Shown here: piece by piece, positions 16,685 to 24,463 of the stretch
Position numbering within the stretch: the first letter of the stretch is position 1
How the letters are laid out: the number at the start of each line of letters is the position of its first letter
Source: JTS-RE37 sp041743425
GTDB lineage: Bacteria > Bacteroidota > Bacteroidia > Flavobacteriales > Flavobacteriaceae
Length of the DNA stretch: 50,071 nucleotides
NCBI GenBank assembly: GCA_041743425.1
Contig: JBGTMS010000190.1
Coordinates: 1-50,071, forward strand
Direction: 5' to 3'
Notes under the pieces: model-generated
Seen by the model: the letters and a program-made list of their open reading frames with translations, nothing else
Databases searched by the model: none
Told to the model about the DNA's origin: nothing
Translations under genes and position numbers: made by a program

Positions 16685-17236
16685 ATGAAAAAATATAGTA
16701 TCATCCTCGCTTTGTTTGCAATACCGCTGACGGGCTTTTCCCAGTCTGTTTTTGACAGATTCGAAGATATGGACAAGGTCAGCTCGGTTATAGTTAACAA
16801 GAATATGTTCAGTTTGCTGGCAAAAATGGAGGTGGAAGTAGATGATCCGGAAGCTCAGGAATTTATGGATGTCGCTAAAAGTTTGAATGGCCTGAAAGTA
16901 TTTATTACAGAAGATAAGGCGATATCAGCCGACATGAAATCTACCGTGGACAAGTATTTGAAATCTGCATCGCTTGAAGAATTGATGAGGGTAAAAGACA
17001 AAGATGCCAATGTCAAATTCTATGTAAAGAACGGCAAAGACAGCGATCATGTAAGCGAGTTGCTCATGCTGGTTACCGGAATTCAGAATGTCAATGTTCA
17101 GATCGATGACCGGAAAATCGAAACGGTTCTTCTTTCGCTTACCGGTAATATCGATCTTACTAAAATCGGATCGCTTACCAAAAAGATGGATCTGCCCGAG
17201 GAGTTGAACAAGGCCGGGAAAAAGGGAAACAAATAA
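16685..17236 (+). CDS. DUF4252 protein 1, periplasmic
   Basis: A 183-residue exported protein (signal peptide 1-20, ending GFSQS). The mature part matches the DUF4252 family: FDRFEDMDKVSSVIVNKNMF near 23-42, GLKVFITEDKAIS near 76, LEELMRVKDKDANVKFYVKNGKDSDHVSELLMLV near 97-130, and VLLSLTGNIDLTKIGSL near 147-163. DUF4252 proteins of Bacteroidota have no settled biochemical role but recur in operons with ECF sigma factors. It starts 10 nt after the anti-sigma-like gene. It is very similar along its whole length to the next protein, so the two come from a tandem duplication. Confidence 0.85.
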   Translation: MKKYSIILALFAIPLTGFSQSVFDRFEDMDKVSSVIVNKNMFSLLAKMEVEVDDPEAQEFMDVAKSLNGLKVFITEDKAISADMKSTVDKYLKSASLEELMRVKDKDANVKFYVKNGKDSDHVSELLMLVTGIQNVNVQIDDRKIETVLLSLTGNIDLTKIGSLTKKMDLPEELNKAGKKGNK

Positions 17237-17294
17237 GAGAAAATCATCATTCATCAATAAACCCTGCAGTTGCAGGAATTAAAAACGAACAATT

Positions 17295-17840
17295 ATGAGA
17301 AAATTAGGTTTATTGGCGGCAGTTCTATGGATACCGCTGACAGGATTTGCACAGGGTTCTTTTGACCAGTTTGAAGACATGGACCAGGTAGCCACGGTAA
17401 TTATCAATAAAAGTATGATCAACCTACTTACCAGCATTGGCAATGCATCGGATGATCCTGAGGCCCGGGAATTTATGGAACTGGCAAAGGGCCTGGAAGG
17501 TTTGAAGGTATTTGTTACCGAAGACAAATCAGTTTCCGACAAAATGAAAACATCAGTGGATGCTTATCTCAAGTCTTCATCCCTGGAAGAATTAATGCGG
17601 ATTAAGGATGATGAAACGAATGTAAAATTCTATGTAAAAAATGGCAAGGATGAGGATCATGTTGTAGAATTGCTCATGTTCGTAAGCGGACTGGATCAGG
17701 TAGAGGTGGGTCATAAAGGACGCAATGTTGAAAGTGTCCTGCTTTCTCTGACCGGTGATATTGACCTTCGTAAAATAGGAACACTGACCGAACATCTTGA
17801 CCTGCCAAACGAGCTGAATAAGGCAGAAAAAAAGCAGTGA
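17295..17840 (+). CDS. DUF4252 protein 2, periplasmic paralogue
   Basis: A 181-residue exported protein (signal peptide 1-20, ending GFAQG). It aligns with the preceding DUF4252 protein from end to end without large gaps; for example LEELMRIKDDETNVKFYVKNGKDEDHV here against LEELMRVKDKDANVKFYVKNGKDSDHV there, and both end with a DLP-ELNKA segment and a lysine-rich tail. The signal-peptide region is also similar at the DNA level (ataccgctgac is shared). It is 58 nt downstream of its paralogue on the same strand. The function is unknown; it is likely produced with the ECF sigma regulon. Confidence 0.85.
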   Translation: MRKLGLLAAVLWIPLTGFAQGSFDQFEDMDQVATVIINKSMINLLTSIGNASDDPEAREFMELAKGLEGLKVFVTEDKSVSDKMKTSVDAYLKSSSLEELMRIKDDETNVKFYVKNGKDEDHVVELLMFVSGLDQVEVGHKGRNVESVLLSLTGDIDLRKIGTLTEHLDLPNELNKAEKKQ

Positions 17841-17920
17841 GCAGCGTAATAAGATGGAGACGGGGGGTATTGAAATGCCCGGAAATGTCAAATCCCGGGA
17901 TCTCCTAAAATAGAAGCACC

Positions 17921-18466
17921 ATGAAAAAAGCAACTTATATGCGATTATCCCTTTTTATCCTCATACTCACTTTAGGCGCATGTAGCTCGGGAGAAAGCCT
18001 TCAGGAATACTATGTGAGCAATTCTGATAATCCAAATTTTATCTCACTTGATGTCCCGGCCAGCATTCTCAACCTCGATAGTGTGGATCTCACAAATCAA
18101 CAAAGGCAGGGGCTTCAGTCACTTAAAAAACTGAATATCCTTGCCTTCAAAAAGAATGAGGGCAACGCCGAAGCTTTTGAAACGGAAAAGGCCAGGGTAC
18201 AAGCGATTCTGAAGAATGAAGACTTTATGGAACTGATGAAACTGAATTCTTCTTATGGGAAAGGGGTGGTCAAATACCTGGGAGATGATAATGTGATTGA
18301 AGAGGTGATCATATACGGAAGTAGTGATGATAAGGGATTCGCATTGATCCGGGTGCTGGGAGACAAGATGAATCCTGCGCATATGATGCAGCTGCTCCAG
18401 CAAATACAGCAATCAGACAGTAATGGGGAGGAGTTCCGGCAGCTCGGAGATTTCATCAAGGGCTGA
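17921..18466 (+). CDS. DUF4252 protein 3, lipoprotein
   Basis: A 181-residue lipoprotein with lipobox LGAC (Cys at about residue 21) followed by SSGES, without an acidic export signal, so it probably stays periplasm-facing. The remainder follows the DUF4252 plan more loosely than the two upstream copies: FISLDVPASILNL, LKKLNILAFKKNEGN, FMELMKLNSSYGKGVVKYLGDDNVIEEVIIYGSSDDKGFALIRVLG. It has an acidic, Gln-rich C-terminus. It closes the sigma operon, 80 nt after the second copy, and is followed by a hairpin. It may act as the membrane-anchored member of the set. Confidence 0.78.
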   Translation: MKKATYMRLSLFILILTLGACSSGESLQEYYVSNSDNPNFISLDVPASILNLDSVDLTNQQRQGLQSLKKLNILAFKKNEGNAEAFETEKARVQAILKNEDFMELMKLNSSYGKGVVKYLGDDNVIEEVIIYGSSDDKGFALIRVLGDKMNPAHMMQLLQQIQQSDSNGEEFRQLGDFIKG

Positions 18467-18486
18467 TACTTGCCGACATTCTGATT

Positions 18487-18520
18487 AAAGCCCGCGGAAG
18501 TCAATACTGCCACGGGCTTT
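18487..18520. terminator. Bidirectional terminator-like hairpin
   Basis: AAAGCCCG (18487-18494) pairs with CGGGCTTT (18513-18520); the stem can be extended by GG/CC across a mismatch. It lies between the convergent DUF4252 operon and the mscS gene. The T content after the stem is modest on both strands. Confidence 0.6.
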
Positions 18521-18543
18521 AACTTTCAAAAACTGTTCTTGCT

Positions 18544-19440
18544 TTATTCCTCAGGCTCTTTACTGATTTGCATCCGAAGTTCATTTTTACCAAAATCCAG
18601 GGTCCGTATAGGGAAAGGGATGTTGATATTGTGCTCATCAAAGTTACTCTTAATAAGTTTGATAGCTTTGTGTCTCGCGGCATGCTCCTGTTTGGCGTTG
18701 GTCATATCTACCCAGAAACGCAACATAAAGTTGATGGAACTGTCTCCGAATTCTGCGAAGAAAAATTCGACTTCCTCTTTTCCCTGCTGTTCAAAATTTT
18801 CAGAAATGATCCTCGTTGTAAGGTCTTCAACTTCCTGAAGTTTGCTTCCGTAACCTACACCGCATGTAAGCACAATCCGCGTGCGGGAACTTATGGAATA
18901 GTTGGTAAAGGAATTTTCAATGAATTTGGAGTTGGGAATAATAACGTAGTTATTGTCGGGCCGGCGGAGCACTACATTACGGAGGCTTATTTCATCTACA
19001 AATCCGGATGTTCCGTCTGCCTCAACAAAGTCATTGATTTTTATGTTTGGCATAAAGGAAAGGATAAGCCCTCCGAAAGTATTGCTCAAGGTACCCTGTA
19101 AGGCAAGCCCTACCGCCAATCCTATTACTCCGGCACCTGCCAGAATGCCGGTGAGCACCTTATCCAGTTCCATTACACCAAGAGCTAAAAAGAACCCCAG
19201 GAGAATCACGACTAGAAAAACGACCTTGCTGATGATATTCTGGATAGAGACCTGTGCAATACGCTTCAGCAGGAAATTCTTAAAAAGCTTCCTCAGTCCT
19301 CTCGCAATAAAATAAAACAAGACAATAATCAGGATCGCCATTACGATGTTCGGAAGCTTCAGGATGATGGCATCCAGCCAATCCCCTAACTTATCCCATA
19401 ATTTTTGCAACGAGTCGTGAAGTGAGAATTCAAATTTCAT
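18544..19440 (-). CDS. MscS-family mechanosensitive channel
   Basis: A 298-residue small-conductance mechanosensitive channel protein for the inner membrane, protecting against sudden drops in osmolarity. Two to three transmembrane helices lie at about 25-48, 65-90 and 92-118. The pore helix has the Gly/Ala pattern GILAGAGVIGLAVGLALQGTLSNTFGGLIL, the hallmark of MscS TM3. A beta domain follows (NDFVEADGTSGFVDEISLRNVVLRRPDNNYVIIPNS), then an alpha-beta C-terminal domain. It lies 114 nt downstream of purB on the same strand. Confidence 0.93.
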   Translation of the reverse strand: MKFEFSLHDSLQKLWDKLGDWLDAIILKLPNIVMAILIIVLFYFIARGLRKLFKNFLLKRIAQVSIQNIISKVVFLVVILLGFFLALGVMELDKVLTGILAGAGVIGLAVGLALQGTLSNTFGGLILSFMPNIKINDFVEADGTSGFVDEISLRNVVLRRPDNNYVIIPNSKFIENSFTNYSISSRTRIVLTCGVGYGSKLQEVEDLTTRIISENFEQQGKEEVEFFFAEFGDSSINFMLRFWVDMTNAKQEHAARHKAIKLIKSNFDEHNINIPFPIRTLDFGKNELRMQISKEPEE

Positions 19441-19554
19441 AGTAGCAATTTTTTATTTAATACACTCCCCGCTGAAGGGGGAAATATACTTTTATCTATA
19501 TTCGATTTCATTATTCAAAGCAATAACCCATTTTATTGGCTACCACGTGCGGCA

Positions 19555-20898
19555 TCAAACTCCGGTATAATTATCGGGTTGTATAGATCTTAATTCCGAT
19601 TTGAGATCGTCAGAAATTTCCAGGGAATCAATGAAACTATGAATGGCGGCTTCGTCTATTTTTTCGTTTGTCCTGGTGAGCCCTTTCAGGGTTTCATACG
19701 GGTTCGGATATCCTTCGCGTCTCAGAATTGTTTGAAGCGCTTCGGCCACCACTGCCCAGTTGGACGCAAGATCATCTGCGATCTTCACTTTGTTGAGTAC
19801 TAATTTTTCCAAACCTTTGAGGGTGGATTTAAATCCTATTAAGGTGTGCGCTATGGGTACACCTATATTTCTCAAAACAGTGCTGTCAGTTAAATCGCGC
19901 TGCAGTCTGGAGATAGGTAATTTGGCAGAAAGATGCTCAAACAGCGCATTCGCCATGCCCAGATTCCCTTCAGAATTCTCAAAATCTATGGGGTTCACCT
20001 TGTGAGGCATGGCTGAGGATCCAATCTCCCCATCCTTGATTTTCTGTTTAAAATAATCCATGGATACGTAAGTCCAGAAGTCCCTGTCCAGATCGATGAG
20101 AATGGTATTGATGCGCTTGAGCGTATCGAACAAGGCAGCCATGTGGTCGTAGTGTTCAATCTGAGTAGTGGGAAAGGAGTGATGTAGGCCAAGTATTTGA
20201 GATACGAACGTTGTGCCAAAATCCTTCCAGTCTATGGAGGGGTATGCCACTTTATGAGCGTTGAAGTTGCCTGTGGCGCCTCCAAATTTAGCAGCATGGG
20301 GAATTTCCCTGAGCAAATGAAATTGCTGTTCCAGCCGCTCTGCAAAAACAGCTATTTCCTTTCCAAGACGGGTAGGGGAAGCAGGTTGGCCGTGTGTACG
20401 TGCCAGCATGGCAATATCACCCCATGCTACGGACAGCACTTTAAGCTGTGAAAGGACCTGCTCATATTGCGGGACATAAATCTCGTGCAGGGCCTCCTTA
20501 AGAGCCAGAGGAATGGCTGTATTATTTATATCCTGAGAGGTAAGTCCAAAATGTATAAACTCCTTACAATTTTCAAAGCCCATGGTATCAAGCTTTTGCT
20601 TGATAAAGTATTCCACGGCCTTAACATCATGGTTTGTCTTCTCTTCAATAACCTTGATGGCCTGAGCGTCTTTATGTTTAAAATTCTGGTAAATTGCTCT
20701 CAGGTCGGCAAATCGTCCGACATCCACATGCCGAAGCTGCGGAAGTGGCAGCTCACAGAGTGCGATAAAATATTCTATTTCCACCAGGATTCGATAACGG
20801 ATCAGTGCTTCCTCAGAAAAGTACCCGGCCAGCGAGGCAACGTCGGATCTGTACCGTCCGTCCACAGGAGATATCGCACTAAGTTGGTTCAAAGACAT
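19555..20898 (-). CDS. purB: Adenylosuccinate lyase
   Basis: This enzyme cleaves SAICAR and adenylosuccinate, releasing fumarate, in purine synthesis. The 447-residue protein starts at the ATG at 20898 with MSLNQLSAISPVDGRY, the family N-terminus. An earlier in-frame ATG at 20952 is rejected because a -7 box lies downstream of it. The fumarase-superfamily signature is SSAMPHKVNPIDFENSEGN near 313-331, and THGQPASPTRLGKE holds an active-site histidine. It is closer to the E. coli-type PurB than to the shorter B. subtilis-type. Confidence 0.96.
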   Translation of the reverse strand: MSLNQLSAISPVDGRYRSDVASLAGYFSEEALIRYRILVEIEYFIALCELPLPQLRHVDVGRFADLRAIYQNFKHKDAQAIKVIEEKTNHDVKAVEYFIKQKLDTMGFENCKEFIHFGLTSQDINNTAIPLALKEALHEIYVPQYEQVLSQLKVLSVAWGDIAMLARTHGQPASPTRLGKEIAVFAERLEQQFHLLREIPHAAKFGGATGNFNAHKVAYPSIDWKDFGTTFVSQILGLHHSFPTTQIEHYDHMAALFDTLKRINTILIDLDRDFWTYVSMDYFKQKIKDGEIGSSAMPHKVNPIDFENSEGNLGMANALFEHLSAKLPISRLQRDLTDSTVLRNIGVPIAHTLIGFKSTLKGLEKLVLNKVKIADDLASNWAVVAEALQTILRREGYPNPYETLKGLTRTNEKIDEAAIHSFIDSLEISDDLKSELRSIQPDNYTGV

Positions 20899-20929
20899 GA
20901 ATTCAGAATAAATTTTCCATGGAAAGTCG

Positions 20930-20937
20930 CAAAGATA
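20930..20937 (-). promoter_or_regulatory. -7 box of purB
   Basis: On the minus strand TATCTTTG (20937-20930) matches TAnnTTTG exactly and would place the transcription start near 20925, about 27 nt before the purB ATG at 20898. No convincing -33 box is seen at the usual distance. It argues against the longer reading frame from 20952. Confidence 0.55.
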
Positions 20938-21165
20938 ACCATAAGAGGGCAAGTTTTCCCGCGAATTCAGGGATTTTCTGACGTGACTACTACTAAGAAT
21001 TACCTTGTCCGGTGGATGGGGTGCTATTTATATATTTTAACATTATCAGGTCTGTGACCAACTTGAAATGTAGTTATTCAGGAATACTGATAAATGGCCA
21101 ATCAACAATGGGATCTTTTGATGTACTGGATTTTGAAGTTGCTATTTGTCTCGGCAAAAGGTTTT

Positions 21166-21876
21166 TTATAACTTCAAGACCTTATTCTTAAGGGAAGACA
21201 CCAGGGCAGGAACCCCTTTTACTGCCCTTTCCGGGATGATCGTGAGATGCTCCAGGGTCGTGTTGTCCATCACGGGACTAGGGTCAATAAAGTAGATGGG
21301 TGTGCCGGGTCTTGCGTAATGTACCAGGCTGGCCGCGGGATATACCTGCATGGAAGTACCAACTATGATCACTATATCTGCTTCTGAGGTGATCCCTGCT
21401 GCCTTTGGCAACAACGGCACTTCCTCTCCGAACCAGACGATGTGCGGCCGCAACTGAAAACCGGCAGGACACCTGTCTCCGGGATTCAGATCATTATGCC
21501 ACTCCACAATGTCGTTAGCGTTGCCGGTACTTCTTGCCTTTAAGAGTTCTCCGTGCAGATGAATAATCTCTGTACTGCCCGCCCTTTCATGAAGGTCATC
21601 CACATTTTGTGTCACAATGCATACCTCATAAAGCGCTTCCAGTGAAGCAAGCGCCAGGTGTGCACTATTGGGAGTCACGCTGAGTAACTGACGACGGCGC
21701 TGGTTATAAAAATCCAGAACGAGATCGGGGTTCCGGGAAAATCCATTGGGCGATGCCACTTCCATAACATCATGTCCTTCCCAAAGACCATTTGCGTCCC
21801 TGAAGGTTTTTAACCCACTTTCTGCGCTAATCCCGGCCCCGGTAAGGACTACTATTTTTTGGCGTATTTGTTTCAT
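21166..21876 (-). CDS. cobB: Sirtuin NAD-dependent protein deacylase, zinc-less form
   Basis: A 236-residue class III sirtuin that removes acyl groups from lysine using NAD. The NAD motif TGAGISAESGLKTFRD is at about 12-27, TQNVDDLHERAG near 90-101, the catalytic His in HLHGELLKA, and GTSMQVYPAA near 182-191. Tyr and Arg in FYNQRR fit the YxxR pattern that favours succinyl/malonyl substrates in CobB and SIRT5. The four zinc-binding cysteines are missing: only two Cys exist in the protein, and the insert between the catalytic His and RPHIVWFGE has one (DRCPAG). It is divergent from the SpoU methyltransferase, with a spacing of 39 bp. Confidence 0.93.
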   Translation of the reverse strand: MKQIRQKIVVLTGAGISAESGLKTFRDANGLWEGHDVMEVASPNGFSRNPDLVLDFYNQRRRQLLSVTPNSAHLALASLEALYEVCIVTQNVDDLHERAGSTEIIHLHGELLKARSTGNANDIVEWHNDLNPGDRCPAGFQLRPHIVWFGEEVPLLPKAAGITSEADIVIIVGTSMQVYPAASLVHYARPGTPIYFIDPSPVMDNTTLEHLTIIPERAVKGVPALVSSLKNKVLKL

Positions 21877-21915
21877 GCTTCAGACATAAATATAAGGTTT
21901 TCCTATCTTAGGTCT

Positions 21916-22572
21916 ATGATTGATATGGCGTTACTTAATTATCTGGAAACCTTTCTTTCAGATGAGCGCAAAGCTCGTTTCACCGAAGTATTATCGCAAC
22001 GTACCACCTTCCTTACGGTTGTACTTGAGGATGTTTTTCAAATGCACAACGCGAGTGCCGTCCTGAGAAGTTGTGAAATATTTGGCCTGCAGGAGGTCCA
22101 TTTTGTCGAAGGGCGGTATGGGAAAAGGCTGGATCGAAAAATTGCAATGGGTGCTCAAAAATGGGTTGACATCTATCGCTACGGCACCATGGCTGAATGT
22201 ATTGATCGGTTGCGAAAAATGGGATACCGCATTATCGCTGCCACTCCGGAGGCTTCAAGCTGTGCCTTGGATCAGTTTGTCCCGGAAACAAAAACTGCCT
22301 TGTTGTTCGGGACTGAAAAAGACGGGCTTAGCACAGAGGCAATTCTCCTGGCCGACGGTTTTCTGACAATCCCGATGACAGGGTTTACAGAAAGTCTGAA
22401 TGTGTCGGTAAGCGTCGGTATCTGCCTCTACAGTCTTTCAACCCGTCTCCGGACTTCTCATCCGGCATGGCGGCTGCAAGAGGAAGAGATGCTCGAAAAG
22501 CGATTGGACTGGGCGAAAAAATCGATCAAAAGTCACAGTAAAATTGTTAATAGATTTTATCGTGAAAATTGA
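21916..22572 (+). CDS. SpoU/TrmH-family RNA 2'-O-methyltransferase
   Basis: A 218-residue SPOUT methyltransferase, probably TrmH, which methylates the ribose of G18 in tRNA. All three SPOUT motifs are visible: NASAVLRSCEIFGL (motif 1), LLFGTEKDGLS (motif 2), and IPMTGFTESLNVSVSVGICLY (motif 3, the knot). The start is taken at 21916 (alternative 21925); a further upstream ATG at 21859 lies within the divergent sirtuin gene and would add an unrelated N-terminus. The C-terminal tail (EEEMLEKRLDWAKKSIK) resembles the extension of TrmH. The exact target is not proved. Confidence 0.88.
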   Translation: MIDMALLNYLETFLSDERKARFTEVLSQRTTFLTVVLEDVFQMHNASAVLRSCEIFGLQEVHFVEGRYGKRLDRKIAMGAQKWVDIYRYGTMAECIDRLRKMGYRIIAATPEASSCALDQFVPETKTALLFGTEKDGLSTEAILLADGFLTIPMTGFTESLNVSVSVGICLYSLSTRLRTSHPAWRLQEEEMLEKRLDWAKKSIKSHSKIVNRFYREN

Positions 22573-22616
22573 AAATTCACTACCTTGTTGAAACAAACCA
22601 ACTAACTGATAAACAT

Positions 22617-23153
22617 ATGACTATAGTACTTTACATTCTCGTTGCCCTTGTGGTCATCATACTCGTTTTGGCACTGATAGCCCCGAAGTCCTACGATGTA
22701 TTCCGCACAGTGGATATAGACAGACCGAAGAATCAGGTCTTTGAATATCTGAGGTTCCTTAAAAATCAGGACGAATGGTCGCCCTGGGCAAAAAAGGATC
22801 CGAACATGTTCAAGAAGTATACAGGAACAGATGGGGAAGTTGGCTGTGTAAGCTACTGGAAAGGAAATAAAGAAGTCGGAGAAGGTCAGCAGGAGATTAC
22901 AAGGATCATTCCGGGAAAAAGAGTAGATGGAGAACTCCGTTTCCTGAAGCCGTGGAAATCCACTTCGGATTGCTATCTAATTGCAGATGACGGCGCTCAT
23001 GGTAAAACAAAAGTAACCTGGGGATTTTCCGGTAAGAATAAATTCCCGATAAGCATCATGATGCTATTTATGAACATGGATAAAATGATAGGAAAGGATT
23101 TTGAAGAAGGGCTGGCCAGCCTTAAAACTCGGCTTGAAAGTGAACGCATATGA
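22617..23153 (+). CDS. SRPBCC-family protein with N-terminal membrane anchor
   Basis: A 178-residue protein with a transmembrane helix at residues 3-24 (IVLYILVALVVIILVLALIAP) followed by a START/polyketide-cyclase-like SRPBCC domain (FRTVDIDRPKNQVFEYLRFLKNQDEWSPWAKKDPN...). This is a hydrophobic-pocket fold and the ligand is unknown. The start at 22617 puts the helix at the N-terminus; the ATG at 22569, which overlaps the previous stop, adds 16 polar residues and is less likely. Its TGA overlaps the ATG of the next gene (ATGA), so the pair is translationally coupled with the VOC protein. Confidence 0.85.
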   Translation: MTIVLYILVALVVIILVLALIAPKSYDVFRTVDIDRPKNQVFEYLRFLKNQDEWSPWAKKDPNMFKKYTGTDGEVGCVSYWKGNKEVGEGQQEITRIIPGKRVDGELRFLKPWKSTSDCYLIADDGAHGKTKVTWGFSGKNKFPISIMMLFMNMDKMIGKDFEEGLASLKTRLESERI

Positions 23154-23527
23154 AATATAACAGTGTAGGTTGGTTTGAAATTCCGGTGGTAGATATGGAG
23201 AGAGCCAGGAAGTTTTATGATGCGGTATTCGGAGGCTATATTGCCATTCATGAAATATCCGGTTTTACAATGGGATGGTTTTCCGGGGACCATACGTCTC
23301 CCGGTGCGATGGGCGCGCTGGTCAAGCATGAAATGTACAAGCCCAGTGATACAGCCGGAGTGCTTATCTACTTTTCCTGCGAAGACCTGTCTGATGAATT
23401 AGGGAGGGTTGAAACAGCCGGAGGACAGGTCATGAAGAGCAAAACAGAAATCGGCGGCGGGCACGGTTTTATGGGCGTTATCAGGGATTCAGAAGGCAAT
23501 CGGCTGGGGCTGCACAGTATGAAATAG
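23150..23527 (+). CDS. VOC-family (glyoxalase-like) protein
   Basis: A 125-residue vicinal-oxygen-chelate fold protein: VGWFEIPVVDMERARKFYDAVFGG at the start, and the second repeat GVLIYFSCEDLSDELGRVETAGGQVMKSKTEIGGGHGFMGVIRDSEGNRLGLHS. These small members are usually annotated as glyoxalase/bleomycin-resistance-like proteins, but the substrate is unknown. Its ATG overlaps the stop of the SRPBCC gene by 4 nt, so both are produced together. The pairing of a SRPBCC domain with a VOC domain is common in bacteria. Confidence 0.88.
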   Translation: MKYNSVGWFEIPVVDMERARKFYDAVFGGYIAIHEISGFTMGWFSGDHTSPGAMGALVKHEMYKPSDTAGVLIYFSCEDLSDELGRVETAGGQVMKSKTEIGGGHGFMGVIRDSEGNRLGLHSMK

Positions 23528-23530
23528 GAA

Positions 23531-24358
23531 TTACATATAAAAAATACCTGCCTCAGCCCTGGCGCCAAATCGAACGGGTAATGCCCTTGTCCCTATGCCT
23601 TTTGAGACATACATCTTCGATTCCTGACTCGTATACCATCCTCGTTCGTAACGCCCGCTGCCCAATGGTGTATAAATAGCCTTTCCAAAAAACGCAATCT
23701 GTCCCCCGTGAGTATGTCCTGAGAGTATCATTTTTAAGGGCAATTTTAACTCCTTATTTATCTCCTCAATAGTGTCCCTGTAAGCGGGACAGTGATTCAG
23801 AATCAGGGTATCCGCCTCCGACTCAGCTGTATTTGCTGCAGCCATGAAATCAGGCGACCCGCCCTGCAGATCATCAAGGCCCATCACATTGATACGCCGG
23901 TCACCTTTTCTGTGTACGAGGGTCTCATTGACCAGCAAGTGGATACCATAATACTTGTATATTTCCGTGAGTTCCGTCAGATCTATTTCACCCTCATATT
24001 CACGATTTCCCAAAATGGCGATCTTCCGGCAATCTCTATCGATCAGGTCCAGGAATTCCCTCAATACAGGTAACTGTCGGTTACGGTCTATTACATCTCC
24101 TGTTAAGACCAGGAGATCAGGTTTTTCCGAGGTAATACGTCTGGCAAGCTGTTTATGCTTCCATTGAATCTCATTAAGGTGCAAATCAGACAATTGTATG
24201 ATCTTTAACCGCTCTGCCTGCCCGTCTGAAAGATCAAATTCATTCCAGTCAATAACCGATTTCTCAAACCAGAAAACATCGGCAATCAAAAGGCCGATAC
24301 TTCCCAAAATAAACCGGATCAAAAAGTTTCTTCGCTTCATCTTCATTATTCCGTTCAT
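23531..24358 (-). CDS. Membrane-anchored metallophosphoesterase
   Basis: A 275-residue calcineurin-like phosphoesterase. An N-terminal hydrophobic segment follows a basic start (KMKRRNFLIRFILGSIGLLIADVFWF, about 7-32), so the catalytic part faces the periplasm, or the segment is a Tat-like anchor. The metal-binding motifs are SDLHLNE, LTGDVID, ILGNREYEG (Arg in place of the usual His in GNH), a NHCP motif and SGHTHGGQ. This is the order of the YaeI/LpxG-type group, which includes lipid phosphodiesterases. The Arg for His change in the GN(H) motif is seen in some members. The end is 3 nt from the convergent VOC gene. Confidence 0.88.
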   Translation of the reverse strand: MNGIMKMKRRNFLIRFILGSIGLLIADVFWFEKSVIDWNEFDLSDGQAERLKIIQLSDLHLNEIQWKHKQLARRITSEKPDLLVLTGDVIDRNRQLPVLREFLDLIDRDCRKIAILGNREYEGEIDLTELTEIYKYYGIHLLVNETLVHRKGDRRINVMGLDDLQGGSPDFMAAANTAESEADTLILNHCPAYRDTIEEINKELKLPLKMILSGHTHGGQIAFFGKAIYTPLGSGRYERGWYTSQESKMYVSKGIGTRALPVRFGARAEAGIFYM

Positions 24359-24463
24359 TGTAAAATAGCTGTGTTTTACCTGTTAATCAGGAAGTGAACA
24401 CTTCAAAGTGGTTGAAAGGTTGGGGGAGATGGATCTATTAATAGAAGCCAGGTTTCCGGTCGG

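Noticed and set aside
18568..19101. A 177-codon plus-strand frame opposite the mscS gene
   Set aside because: The other strand encodes a textbook MscS pore helix and beta domain; this frame is a shadow of it.
20467..21057. A 196-codon plus-strand frame opposite purB and its promoter
   Set aside because: It covers conserved purB coding sequence and the purB -7 box; its product has no coherent motif.
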